Under the pieces are notes generated by a model. The model made no database searches. It was given only the letters and a program-made list of their open reading frames with translations, and had not been told where the DNA came from. Source: a bacterium (GTDB lineage Bacteria; Auribacterota; UBA3054). Taken from it: a DNA stretch of 64,000 nt. Positions 1-8,141 of this stretch are shown in pieces. Location: NCBI GenBank assembly GCA_017557885.1, contig JAFYXV010000005.1, positions 1 through 64,000 of the forward strand, given 5' to 3'. Position 1 is the first letter of the stretch. Each line of letters starts with the position of its first letter. The position numbers were made by a program, and so were the translations under genes.

Positions 1-243
1 CGTTAGCGGCAGGCCTTGCGGTCCCCACCTTTCTTGTTAAACCCGGCGGTTTAACATCACATCCGGTATTAGCGTCCCTTTCGGAACGTTATCCCAAACT
101 ATCGGGTACATTACCCACGTGTTACTCACCCTTACGCCACTTGACTTTACAAAGTATTGCTACAACGTAAAGTCCCGTTTGACTTGCATGCCTAATCCAC
201 GCCGCCAGCGTTCGTTCTGAGCCAGGATCAAACTCTCCGTAAA
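1..243 (-). rRNA. rrs: 16S ribosomal RNA, 5' end (partial)
   Basis: The complement of 217-236 matches the universal 27F site AGAGTTTGATCCTGGCTCAG, which covers E. coli 16S positions 8-27. This puts the mature 5' end near 243. The gene reads leftward and is cut by the window edge, so about 240 nt of helices near the 5' end are present. Its promoter is at 637-665. The exact 5' end is extrapolated from E. coli numbering. Confidence 0.97.
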
Positions 244-636
244 AACAGATTTATAAAATCTTAGCTCGTAGTCTCTATTTTTATTTAGAGACACGCTTAG
301 CTTTTCGCTATTTGTTGTTCTTGACTTATTGTTTACACAATTGACAAGTTTTATTTGAAGAGATCTGGAGTGATCTCTTCCGCACTTGCATTGGCACATC
401 ATAAAACCTTTCCAACTGTCAAAGATCAAATTCATTCGCGGCTCGCGCCGCTTTTCCACCGCTATTTTTGCGATGGTGAGGAATAGTGTATCAAAACATA
501 TTCCCAAAAGTCAATACCCCTCCCCGCCGGCCCCCTTAGGAACCCCTGAGAGTAGTTTCAACTTCCTTGTCCTGCAAAAGGGCGCGCTAAGCTTTTCTCT
601 CTTTCGCTTTCCCGTTTTTTCAGGCAAGTGGCGACT
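244..636 (-). other. 16S rRNA leader region with hairpins, no gene
   Basis: This stretch of about 390 nt separates the rRNA promoter from mature 16S and would be transcribed as leader. Two clear hairpins are visible. One is at 357-380, with arms GAAGAGATC and GATCTCTTC around a 6-nt loop. The other is at 271-292, with 7-bp arms GTCTCTA and TAGAGAC. Such leader stems commonly serve in pre-rRNA processing and antitermination; that role is inferred. Short open frames here have no coding support. Confidence 0.6.
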
Positions 637-665
637 ATAATACTAAACCCTTTTCTCAAAGTCAA
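637..665 (-). promoter_or_regulatory. Sigma-70-type promoter of the rRNA operon
   Basis: Read on the minus strand there is a -35 TTGACT (660-665), a 17-nt spacer and a -10 TATTAT (637-642). Both hexamers are near consensus, as expected for an rRNA promoter. The -35 lies about 10 nt beyond the stop codon of the SUMF1-like gene, with no obvious terminator between them, so some read-through into rRNA is possible. Confidence 0.7.
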
Positions 666-675
666 GAGGTGCAGC

Positions 676-2358
676 TTACTGCTCGACCACCACGCGGAAG
701 CCTGTGCCCTGATTGTGGAAATTGCTGTCAACGCCCACTCTCCTGGCGGAGCGGCACTCTGAAGCGATATCCTGCCAGCTGCCGCCTCGCTTAACGCGAA
801 GGGTACCGGTGGAGGGACCGACAGGATCAGTCACAGCATCGCTGCTGCTATAGTCAGCATAATAATCCAGACACAGTTCGGCAAGATTGCCGTGCATGTC
901 GAAAACACCCCAGTTGTTGACGAGGTACTGGCCAGGTTCCACAAAATTGTTGCCCTTACCATCGTTGGTATTGTGGGTATATCTTCCCACTTCCGCCATG
1001 TTCGGACAAACAGAGGCATTGGTCAGATCCTTTCCGCTGTTCAAGGCGGTGGTAGTTGTCGCTCTGCAAGCATATTCCCACTGCGCTTCAGTCGGCAGAT
1101 CGAAGGTCAGGCCAGTCTTGGCGCGCAAAACGCCCATAAAGGATGTGGAATCAACATTGTTGTTTTCTGGCCAGTTCGCACCCTGGTCGTTGCCGCGGAT
1201 CATGTCGTAAGAGACCTGTTCCACAGGATACTTCTGGCCGATGTTCAGATCGGCGGGATTGCTTCCGGTTATAAGTTCGTACTGTCTCTGCGTCGTTTCA
1301 AAGATGCCGATGTAATATGGCTTCGTCAAAGTGACGGTATGCTGCAATTCTCCGTAAGCGGAGGTGTCGCGACCTATTTCGTCGCTGGGACTGCCCATGT
1401 CGAAAGTGCCGGGCTGCACAAGGCGCAAGGCCAGTTTCGTCGTTCTGTATTCATCGCTCCAGCCGCCTTCGGGAACGCTTGACAGATAAGAAACAGGATA
1501 ACTGGAAGCGCTGGTTCCGCCGGAAAGATCCACCACCAAATAAGTCGCTTCGCTTGTAATGTCTGATGCGGTGACTTTGATCTTAAGATTATTGGATTTG
1601 AGAGTCAGATCGCTGGCGGGATTCCAAAGTACTTTGTGCGCGCCTGCGGAGAAGAGCAAACCGTTGGCGCCGTCTTTTTCCAGCGTTCCCCGTTCATTAA
1701 GCTTGAAGGTCGTTTCACCGTCGTCGAAAGTTCCGTAGAAGTCAACTGCAAAAACGGTGGCGCCCTGGGTATTCGATTCAAGCGTATAATTGATGACGAG
1801 GCTTCTCTTGAAGGGCCAGGCCTGCTGGGCGGTCACGGAAGTGACCGTCACGTTAGCAAAAGCGCCGAGGGAAGCGACCGTCAGGACAAGCAGCATCAAT
1901 GCTCCTTTCCTTCTGGCCAGGAACAAGCCGCCCAAAACAGCGAACAGCACAAGGCAGGCCGGCTCGGGCAAGATCCTGACGTTGCGGGTCAGGTTTTGCG
2001 TCCCTTCGGTAGTTACGATCGTTTCCTTGAGTTCGTAAACGTCGCCGGAAGGAAAATCTTCGTAAGCCTGATCTTTGTAATTCCAGGAGGCTGTTCCCTC
2101 CACCGCGGTTTGGGAATCGTCATAAAACAACGCCGCCACCTTCGTCGAATCAGAAGTGTCCGTCGCGGTAAGCTCTAGGGAGACGGGTTCGCCGTCCGCC
2201 AAAGCGCTGCTGTAAAAGATCTGGTCCGTGGTGAGAAGCGTAATAGGTGTAGAAGTGATCTCGCTTCCGTCAAACGCCGTGGCGCCGGACCAAAGTTCGC
2301 TCGCTAAAACTGTCGTGCATAAAAGCGCACTGATAAAAAGGGATAAAAGTTTGCTCAT
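676..2358 (-). CDS. Secreted SUMF1/FGE-like protein with an internal PEP-CTERM-like segment
   Basis: The 560-aa protein has an N-terminal signal peptide (residues 1-19) and a C-terminal formylglycine-generating-enzyme-type domain (about 310-560). Domain hallmarks are LPTEAQWEYACRA, the WGVFDMHGNLAEL motif and VKRGGSW followed by a GFRVV terminus. The usual catalytic cysteine pair is incomplete: only the Cys of SECRSARR remains, so true FGE activity is doubtful. An LPEP motif, hydrophobic stretch and ARRKG basic cluster at 130-152 look like a PEP-CTERM sorting tail but sit in mid-protein, and a second signal-like hydrophobic stretch with an Ala-Phe-Ala end follows at 153-168. It could be a fusion of two exported proteins. 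Promoter at 2397-2425. Confidence 0.75.
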   Translation of the reverse strand: MSKLLSLFISALLCTTVLASELWSGATAFDGSEITSTPITLLTTDQIFYSSALADGEPVSLELTATDTSDSTKVAALFYDDSQTAVEGTASWNYKDQAYEDFPSGDVYELKETIVTTEGTQNLTRNVRILPEPACLVLFAVLGGLFLARRKGALMLLVLTVASLGAFANVTVTSVTAQQAWPFKRSLVINYTLESNTQGATVFAVDFYGTFDDGETTFKLNERGTLEKDGANGLLFSAGAHKVLWNPASDLTLKSNNLKIKVTASDITSEATYLVVDLSGGTSASSYPVSYLSSVPEGGWSDEYRTTKLALRLVQPGTFDMGSPSDEIGRDTSAYGELQHTVTLTKPYYIGIFETTQRQYELITGSNPADLNIGQKYPVEQVSYDMIRGNDQGANWPENNNVDSTSFMGVLRAKTGLTFDLPTEAQWEYACRATTTTALNSGKDLTNASVCPNMAEVGRYTHNTNDGKGNNFVEPGQYLVNNWGVFDMHGNLAELCLDYYADYSSSDAVTDPVGPSTGTLRVKRGGSWQDIASECRSARRVGVDSNFHNQGTGFRVVVEQ

Positions 2359-2396
2359 ATTTTTTTGAGATTAATTTTTAGACAATAATGCCGAAG

Positions 2397-2425
2397 AGTC
2401 TATCAAAACGCTTTTTAGAATGCAA
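2397..2425 (-). promoter_or_regulatory. Promoter with palindrome-like spacer upstream of the SUMF1-like gene
   Basis: On the minus strand: -35 TTGCAT (2420-2425), 17-nt spacer TCTAAAAAGCGTTTTGA, -10 TAGACT (2397-2402) with an extended TGA. The spacer matches 13 of 17 bases of the mlaA promoter spacer at 9393-9409, which is a perfect palindrome there. The predicted transcript start is about 30 nt before the ATG. The promoter call is by eye. Confidence 0.55.
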
Positions 2426-2560
2426 GCGGCTCTTGTTTTCTCCGGATATCTCCCGAAACGGCGCAAGCGCAAAAACAGGCGCGAAAAGCTCAGCGACGCA
2501 ACAAATGTCGGTTTTGTGTCCGTTATATAGTGAATCGCGGTATAACAATTGGAGGCAAAC

Positions 2561-4087
2561 ATGCAAAAAACATTTTTACAGACTTTACCGGCAACGGAGT
2601 GCACGGATTATGATTTCAAACTTACGGTAGAAATCAAAAAGCCCAAAAGTTGGCTAAAAAGTGTCTCGGCATTTGCTAACACTCTAGGCGGAACACTCTT
2701 TTTTGGGGTGTCAGATGATCAAACCATTGTTGGAATGGATGATCCGCAAACTGCAAGCGAAAAAATATCTCAACTTATCAACGAACGCATCAAACCAACG
2801 CCTATCTATGTCCTTTCAAACTTTACTAAAGATGGTAAAAGCATCATCGCGGTCCAAATCTACGCAGGAACATCCACACCATATTATTATTTTGCAGACG
2901 GGGTCCAAGAAGCATATATACGCAGTGGAAACGAATCTATTATTGCCCCGCCTCATATTTTAAACGAACTCGTTTTAAAAGGACTCAATAAAACATATGA
3001 CACATTAAAAACCAATTATAAAAAGCGCGACTATTCTTTTTCGTTTTTTGAAGCAACGTTTTATGAAGTCACCGGAGTCAAACTCACCAAAAACGATTAT
3101 AATTCTTTCAATCTCGCAGACAAAGCCGGGTTTTTAACAAACGCCGGAGTCTTGCTCGCCGACCAGGCTATATATAAACACAGCCGCATCTTTTGTACAC
3201 GTTGGAAAGGGTTGACAAAAACCTCGGTACAAAGCGAAGCCGTTGATGACAAAGAAATATCCGGTGGCCTTTTGCAACAATTCTTTGCTGCTATGGATTT
3301 CGTGCGCAACAATACAAAAAGAGCATGGAACAAATCTGGCATTACCCGTGTGGAAACACCAGAATACAGCGAAGAGGCGGTTCGTGAAGCCATAGTCAAT
3401 GGCATTATACACAGAGAATATACTCGCCTTGGAGCTGAAGTATGCGTAGATATTTACGACGATCGCCTTGAGGTAACCTCTCCGGGAGGTATGATATCTG
3501 GTAAAACAATAGAAAAAGAAGTTGATTTTGTAGTTGCCTCAGAACGCAGAAATCCTGTCCTAGCTGACATATTTGCAAGAATGAAGTTTATGGAACGTCG
3601 CGGATCGGGCTTAAAGAAAATTACAGATAATACCAATGCTCTTTTCCCCGACAAATCCACACATGTTGAGTTCTATTCAGACAGGGATTTTTTCAAGGTT
3701 ACGATCCATAATGCTCTGTACAACAAAAAGCAAACAAATGTAGGTGTAAATGCAGGCGTAAATGTTCATATCAGTGGCATAAGTGGCATAAGTGGCATAA
3801 GTGGCATAAGTGGCATAAGTGGCATAAGTGGCATTAAACTAACTCATACAGCTGAGCTTGTGCTTTTGGCTTTGACCGAAGGCCCACAATCAAGAAAGGA
3901 AATTGCCAGCTCATTAAATATGTCTCCAATGACCCGTTCTCTGCACATAGCCATCAAATATTTGTTAAAAAACGGCCTAGCAGAATACACAATACCAGAT
4001 TCCCCACAAAGTTCTCGTCAAAAATACCGTTTGTCTAAAACCGGGCTCGTTCTTTGGAAAAAAATATCAAATAAAACTAACATGTAA
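2561..4087 (+). CDS. AlbA_2/Schlafen-type putative DNA-binding regulator with an ISG-repeat linker
   Basis: This is a 508-aa protein. The start is ATG 2561, preceded by GGAGG at 2551-2555; a TTG 12 nt further upstream overlaps this Shine-Dalgarno and is less likely. The N-terminal AlbA_2 (Schlafen AAA_4) domain covers about 1-115, with ANTLGGTLFFGV around residues 39-50. A HATPase_c_4-like region follows at about 270-360 (AIVNGIIHREY, RNPVLADIF, RRGSGLKKI). The C-terminus (about 427-505) is a winged helix (RKEIASSLNMSP). A low-complexity linker of seven Ile-Ser-Gly repeats (404-424) joins the last two domains. Such proteins are usually transcriptional regulators or defence-linked. Codon and base use are AT-rich compared with neighbours, suggesting transfer. 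Confidence 0.8.
   Translation: MQKTFLQTLPATECTDYDFKLTVEIKKPKSWLKSVSAFANTLGGTLFFGVSDDQTIVGMDDPQTASEKISQLINERIKPTPIYVLSNFTKDGKSIIAVQIYAGTSTPYYYFADGVQEAYIRSGNESIIAPPHILNELVLKGLNKTYDTLKTNYKKRDYSFSFFEATFYEVTGVKLTKNDYNSFNLADKAGFLTNAGVLLADQAIYKHSRIFCTRWKGLTKTSVQSEAVDDKEISGGLLQQFFAAMDFVRNNTKRAWNKSGITRVETPEYSEEAVREAIVNGIIHREYTRLGAEVCVDIYDDRLEVTSPGGMISGKTIEKEVDFVVASERRNPVLADIFARMKFMERRGSGLKKITDNTNALFPDKSTHVEFYSDRDFFKVTIHNALYNKKQTNVGVNAGVNVHISGISGISGISGISGISGISGIKLTHTAELVLLALTEGPQSRKEIASSLNMSPMTRSLHIAIKYLLKNGLAEYTIPDSPQSSRQKYRLSKTGLVLWKKISNKTNM
3770..3832 (+). repeat. In-frame 9-bp tandem repeat, seven units
   Basis: One copy of ATCAGTGGC is followed by six identical copies of ATAAGTGGC, encoding (Ile-Ser-Gly)x7 between the HATPase-like region and the winged helix of the AlbA_2 protein. 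The unit length is a multiple of three, so slippage would lengthen or shorten the linker without a frameshift. Confidence 0.95.
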
Positions 4088-4154
4088 AAAATTTAGATTT
4101 CATAGGCGTAAATTTCACGCCCTTCTCTTCGCTGCGCTAAGGTCTGCCTAACAG

Positions 4155-6071
4155 CTAAGCGTTCATAAAATCTTCCCAGGCGGTATAGAGGGAATTGAGC
4201 TCTTGCTGGGCTTGTTCTTTTTCCTCCGTGAGGGCGCGGCCTTTTTCATGGTCCGCCCGGGCGAAGGCGGCGGCGATCTCTTTGTCGAGGTCTTCCAGTT
4301 TGGCTTCCAGGGTCTCGATCTTTTGGGTGAGGTCGGCTTCCTGTTTGGCGAGCTTCTGCCTGGCGTTGTTGGAAAGGGGTTTGGCAGAAGTGTTTTCGGT
4401 TTTTGGTTTGGGCTGCTCTTTTTTGTTCTGCTTGTTTTCTTTTGCTTCTTTCTGTTCCCTTTCCTTTTTGTGGAACCAGAATTCGGAATATGAGCCGGGA
4501 TAGGAGTGGAGTTTTTTGTTGTCCACTTCGACGATCCTCGTTGCCAGTTTGTCGAGGAAGTAGCGGTCGTGGGAGACGACGATCAGCGTGCCTTTGTAAT
4601 CGCTCAGGGCTTCTTCCACGGCTTCGCAGGTTTGGATGTCCAGGTGGTTGGTGGGCTCGTCCAGGATCAGGGTGTTGGGGTTGATGAGCATCAGTTTGGC
4701 CAGCTGCAGGCGGTTCTTTTCGCCGCCGGAAAGGTCTTTCACTTTTTTCTTCAGCTCCTCTTTGACGAAGAGGAATCTGGCCAGAAGATCGTAGGCCTGC
4801 TTTTCGTTGGTGATGCCGGAAACGGCGATCTCTTCGAAGACGGTGTTCTCGGGATCCAAAGTCTCCTGCTGCTGGGAGCAGTAGCCTATCGTGATGGAGG
4901 GGCCAACTCTAAGGGTGGGGTTCTCCCAACGTCCGTCCTCTATGATGGCTTTTATCAGAGTGCTTTTGCCGCTGCCGTTGGGGCCTACGAGAGCGACTCT
5001 TTCCCCGGAGGAGATGTCGAGATCGACATGATCGAGGACTAATCTTCCGTCGAAGCTGGCGGAGAAACCTCGGACCTGGATGGCGATGTTGGCGTGGGAT
5101 GATTCGCCCTGGAAGCGAATGGAGGCTTTCTTGTCTTCCCGCTCCGGAGCCTGGACGGCGGTTTGCTTAAGCTGTTCTATTTTGGATTCCCGGGATCTGA
5201 TCATCTTGCCCCAGCGCTTGTCGTCATAGACCTGGGCGAAATTTCTGATCCTTAAGATCATGGCTTCCAGGCTGGCCAGGCGCTTTTCATAGGCGGCGTG
5301 CTCTTTCTCCTGGCGGATCTGCTGCTCGAGTTTCTGGGCGCGGTAGTCGGAGTAGTTGCCGGGGAAATATTTTATCTGACCGCCCTTCAGTTCCAGCGTG
5401 CCCTTGGTGACCTGGTCCAGGAGATAGCGGTTGTGGGAGACGAGCAGGATGGCGCCTTTGTATTTCTTTAAAAAATCTTCCAGCCAGGCGATGCCGACAT
5501 AGTCCAGGTGGTTGGCGGGCTCGTCGAGGATCAGAAGATCCGGGCGGTTGAGAAGAGCGCCAGTAAGAGAGACGAGGTTCCTTTCCCCGCCGGAAAGGGA
5601 CATGACGGTCTGGTTGGTGCGGTTGTCAAGTCCGAAGGCCGCCAGCATGCGTTCCGCCTGCACGGCGTAGTTGTCGCCGCCCTGCTCTTCGAAGAGATCC
5701 CGGGCTTTCTGGAAGGCGTTGAGCTTTTTGTCGAGGTCTTCCGGAGCGCACTCCGCCAGCTGCTTTTCCGCTTCCCTGAGCCGCTGCTCAACCTTCTTGT
5801 GTTCCTTCAGAAGATAGTCGATGATCGTCACGTCGTCGGGGCAGACTACGCTTTGCGGGACGTAGCCGATCCTGGCTTCTTCATCGAAAACAAAAGATCC
5901 TCCAGAGGATCTTTCTTCCCCTATGAGGATCTTTAATAGCGTGGTCTTACCGCAGCCGTTGGCTCCCACCAGGCCCCATTTGTCGTTGGGGTTTATTTCG
6001 AAGGAGACGCCGTCCAGAAGGACTTGCAGTCCGTATTCTTTCCTGAGGCCGTTGACGCGGAGAAGGGCCAT
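4155..6071 (-). CDS. ABC-F family ATPase
   Basis: A 638-aa soluble protein with two ATP-binding cassettes and no membrane segment, the ABC-F layout; members act on ribosomes (translation factors, antibiotic resistance). Cassette 1 has Walker A GANGCGKT (36-43), signature LSGGE (159-163) and Walker B LLILDEP. Its DEPANHLD has Ala where DEPTNHLD is usual. Cassette 2 has GPNGSGKST (about 363-371) and DEPTNHLD. A charged linker lies between them (about 245-320), and a Lys/Glu-rich coiled coil fills the C-terminus from about 530, as in Uup-like members. The start ATG lies 9 nt after the hydrolase stop with AAGGG as Shine-Dalgarno, so it is probably the third gene of the mlaA operon. Subfamily not resolved. 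Confidence 0.92.
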   Translation of the reverse strand: MALLRVNGLRKEYGLQVLLDGVSFEINPNDKWGLVGANGCGKTTLLKILIGEERSSGGSFVFDEEARIGYVPQSVVCPDDVTIIDYLLKEHKKVEQRLREAEKQLAECAPEDLDKKLNAFQKARDLFEEQGGDNYAVQAERMLAAFGLDNRTNQTVMSLSGGERNLVSLTGALLNRPDLLILDEPANHLDYVGIAWLEDFLKKYKGAILLVSHNRYLLDQVTKGTLELKGGQIKYFPGNYSDYRAQKLEQQIRQEKEHAAYEKRLASLEAMILRIRNFAQVYDDKRWGKMIRSRESKIEQLKQTAVQAPEREDKKASIRFQGESSHANIAIQVRGFSASFDGRLVLDHVDLDISSGERVALVGPNGSGKSTLIKAIIEDGRWENPTLRVGPSITIGYCSQQQETLDPENTVFEEIAVSGITNEKQAYDLLARFLFVKEELKKKVKDLSGGEKNRLQLAKLMLINPNTLILDEPTNHLDIQTCEAVEEALSDYKGTLIVVSHDRYFLDKLATRIVEVDNKKLHSYPGSYSEFWFHKKEREQKEAKENKQNKKEQPKPKTENTSAKPLSNNARQKLAKQEADLTQKIETLEAKLEDLDKEIAAAFARADHEKGRALTEEKEQAQQELNSLYTAWEDFMNA

Positions 6072-6080
6072 TTTGAGCCC

Positions 6081-8141
6081 TTATTCTTCTTTGGGTTCCT
6101 CTTCCGGAACGGTGCTTTCCATTTTAACGTCGTCCCGGGTGGAGCCGCCTTTCTTTTTGGCGGAGGAAGCCTTCTTGACCGTTTTCTGCACAGCGTTCGT
6201 TTTGGCGCTGTCTTTGGCCGCGGCCTCTGCCACTGCCTTTTTGACGCTCTCAGCTGTCTTCTTGGGCTTACTGGCGGCCTTCTCGGGCTTCTTGGCGGGC
6301 TTCGGCGTCGCCTCTAATGTTTTTTCCTTGGCTTTTTCGGCGTTGCGGACTCTTTCCCTCTCGGCCTTTTCCTCTCTTTCCCTGGCCGCTCTTTCCCTGT
6401 CGGCCTTGGCTAAGGCTTCCTCGGCGATCTTTTTCGCCTTGGCTTCCGCTTCGGCTTTGGCTTTGGCCTGGTATTCTTCCCAGGGGAGGCCCGATTCGAC
6501 GTCCACTTCCCGCATGACAAGCACAGTCTCGTTGATCCTGCCGGGGTCCGGCATCAGACGCCATTCCACCTTGCGGCCGTCTCTGATGGTTGAGGCGGGC
6601 GTGGTGGTGGAGGCTGTCTGGGTGTTGACGTACATCTCGCCTTCCTTGCGGGGCGTGGCGGAGGCGGGCTGAGCCGGCGCCGCGGTCGCGGTGGTCATGA
6701 CCGGCGTCTTGGAGGCCGGAGCGGCCGCAGTCTGCGTCGTTTGGACAGGCTTGGCGGTCTGCGCGGTCTGGGTAGTCTGGGCCGGCTGAGCCGGCTTGGC
6801 GCTGGCGGTTTGAGTCTTGGCTTTGGCCTGGGCCATCTTGGCCAGGTAGGCGTCGAAGTAATGGTAAGTGGGCTGGGCAGTCGCCGGCCTGGGGCCGCTG
6901 ACGGTCTCGCCCTTTATGAGCTTGACGACGACGTCCAGGGCCTGGGGCATGCAGAAATAGCCCAGGTGGGAGCCGTGGTCAAACATGACCAGACGGTCGC
7001 CCATCTGGCGCTTGAGCCAGTTGCGGTCGTAGTCCGTCAGCAGGAAGTCGTCGGCGGTGTGGACGGCCACGATCTTCTGATTCTGCTTGAGCTCGTTGGA
7101 CATAGCGGGAAGGCTGGAAATGCCGTTGACATGCTTGAAGGGCTCGCTGGTAGAGAAGATGGTCGGATGGGCTTCCTTTAAGAAGGCGTCTACGTAGCGC
7201 TGATAGCCGTAGCGCTCCAGGTGTTTTTCAAATTCCTGCTGCTTCCAACTGGAGACTTCTCCGAAAACTTCCATGGGATGGCGCTCGATGATCTTCTTCA
7301 TGACGTCGCCCAAGGACATCCTGAACATGAAGCCTATGACAAAGGAAGCCTGCTCTTCCGTAATGGGAAGGTAGGTGTCCGTATTCAGGGCGCCGTAAGA
7401 GTAGCCCTTGTAGAAACCCACCGCAAGGTTGCGGTTGTTGGTCAGCGTTACCTTGTCCCAGTTTTTCCAAATGTTGTAGTAGCGGTCGAGGGTGGTGAGT
7501 CCGTAGATCAGGTTCACCGGGGGGCTCATAAGCACGTAGCGCTTGACGTTCAGGCGATGCTCAATGGCCTCGTTGCCGGCCATGAAAGCCGCCTGCAGCG
7601 CGCCCAGGGAGTAACCGACGATGGAAACATCCTTGACTTTCCCGGGATGCTTCTCGTTGATGTTGTCCAGAACGCGGGCTATATGATAATAGAGGTCTTT
7701 GGCGTCGGATCTGGTGTAGCCGGGGGCCATGCTGGTCAGCGCGGACTGCGTGAACTCCCAGCAGAAGGGGTTGCTGACGATGGCCACGGAATAACCGGCC
7801 CTGTAGATGGCCTCGGCCAAAAGCGCGGCCTGGGAGTTGCGGTAGTGGTCGCCCAAGCCGGGGATGATGAAGACCAGATCGGCGGGATTTTTCTGCATCC
7901 AGACGCTGTAACGGGAATCGACGTCTTCCTCTTTGCCGTCTCTTTTGACCTTGAATTTGACTTTGCCTTTCTCAACGTCGAAATAAAAATCGTTGTCCTG
8001 GAAATTGGCGAGCTTGTAACGGAAGGAGTCGATGACGGGGCCCTGGGCCGGGAAGTTGGTGAGGGCGATGTAAATTTCACCGGAGGCGCCGAAGGCGCTC
8101 ATTATCACGAGCGCTAAAAGCAAAAAGAAAACTTTTTTCAT
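6081..8141 (-). CDS. Exported alpha/beta hydrolase with a long charged C-terminal tail
   Basis: This 686-aa protein has a signal peptide (1-19). The alpha/beta-hydrolase domain spans about 60-420: oxyanion-type PGLGDH (94-99), nucleophile elbow GYSLG (176-180, Ser178), an acid candidate in HTADDFLL and a His candidate in DHGSHLGYF. From about 430 the chain becomes a Thr/Ala/Gln/Pro low-complexity linker, then a Lys/Glu/Ala-rich coil ending in Lys-rich repeats. Its ATG overlaps the mlaA stop (ATGA), so the two are translationally coupled. A role in envelope lipid handling is inferred only from that neighbour. Substrate unknown. Confidence 0.75.
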   Translation of the reverse strand: MKKVFFLLLALVIMSAFGASGEIYIALTNFPAQGPVIDSFRYKLANFQDNDFYFDVEKGKVKFKVKRDGKEEDVDSRYSVWMQKNPADLVFIIPGLGDHYRNSQAALLAEAIYRAGYSVAIVSNPFCWEFTQSALTSMAPGYTRSDAKDLYYHIARVLDNINEKHPGKVKDVSIVGYSLGALQAAFMAGNEAIEHRLNVKRYVLMSPPVNLIYGLTTLDRYYNIWKNWDKVTLTNNRNLAVGFYKGYSYGALNTDTYLPITEEQASFVIGFMFRMSLGDVMKKIIERHPMEVFGEVSSWKQQEFEKHLERYGYQRYVDAFLKEAHPTIFSTSEPFKHVNGISSLPAMSNELKQNQKIVAVHTADDFLLTDYDRNWLKRQMGDRLVMFDHGSHLGYFCMPQALDVVVKLIKGETVSGPRPATAQPTYHYFDAYLAKMAQAKAKTQTASAKPAQPAQTTQTAQTAKPVQTTQTAAAPASKTPVMTTATAAPAQPASATPRKEGEMYVNTQTASTTTPASTIRDGRKVEWRLMPDPGRINETVLVMREVDVESGLPWEEYQAKAKAEAEAKAKKIAEEALAKADRERAAREREEKAERERVRNAEKAKEKTLEATPKPAKKPEKAASKPKKTAESVKKAVAEAAAKDSAKTNAVQKTVKKASSAKKKGGSTRDDVKMESTVPEEEPKEE

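Noticed and set aside
160-507. A 115-codon open frame at the left edge
   Set aside because: It overlaps the 16S 5' end and leader on the same strand, so it is rRNA sequence.
676-2358. A functional sulfatase-activating FGE
   Set aside because: Only one of the two active-site cysteines is present and no sulfatase gene is in the window.
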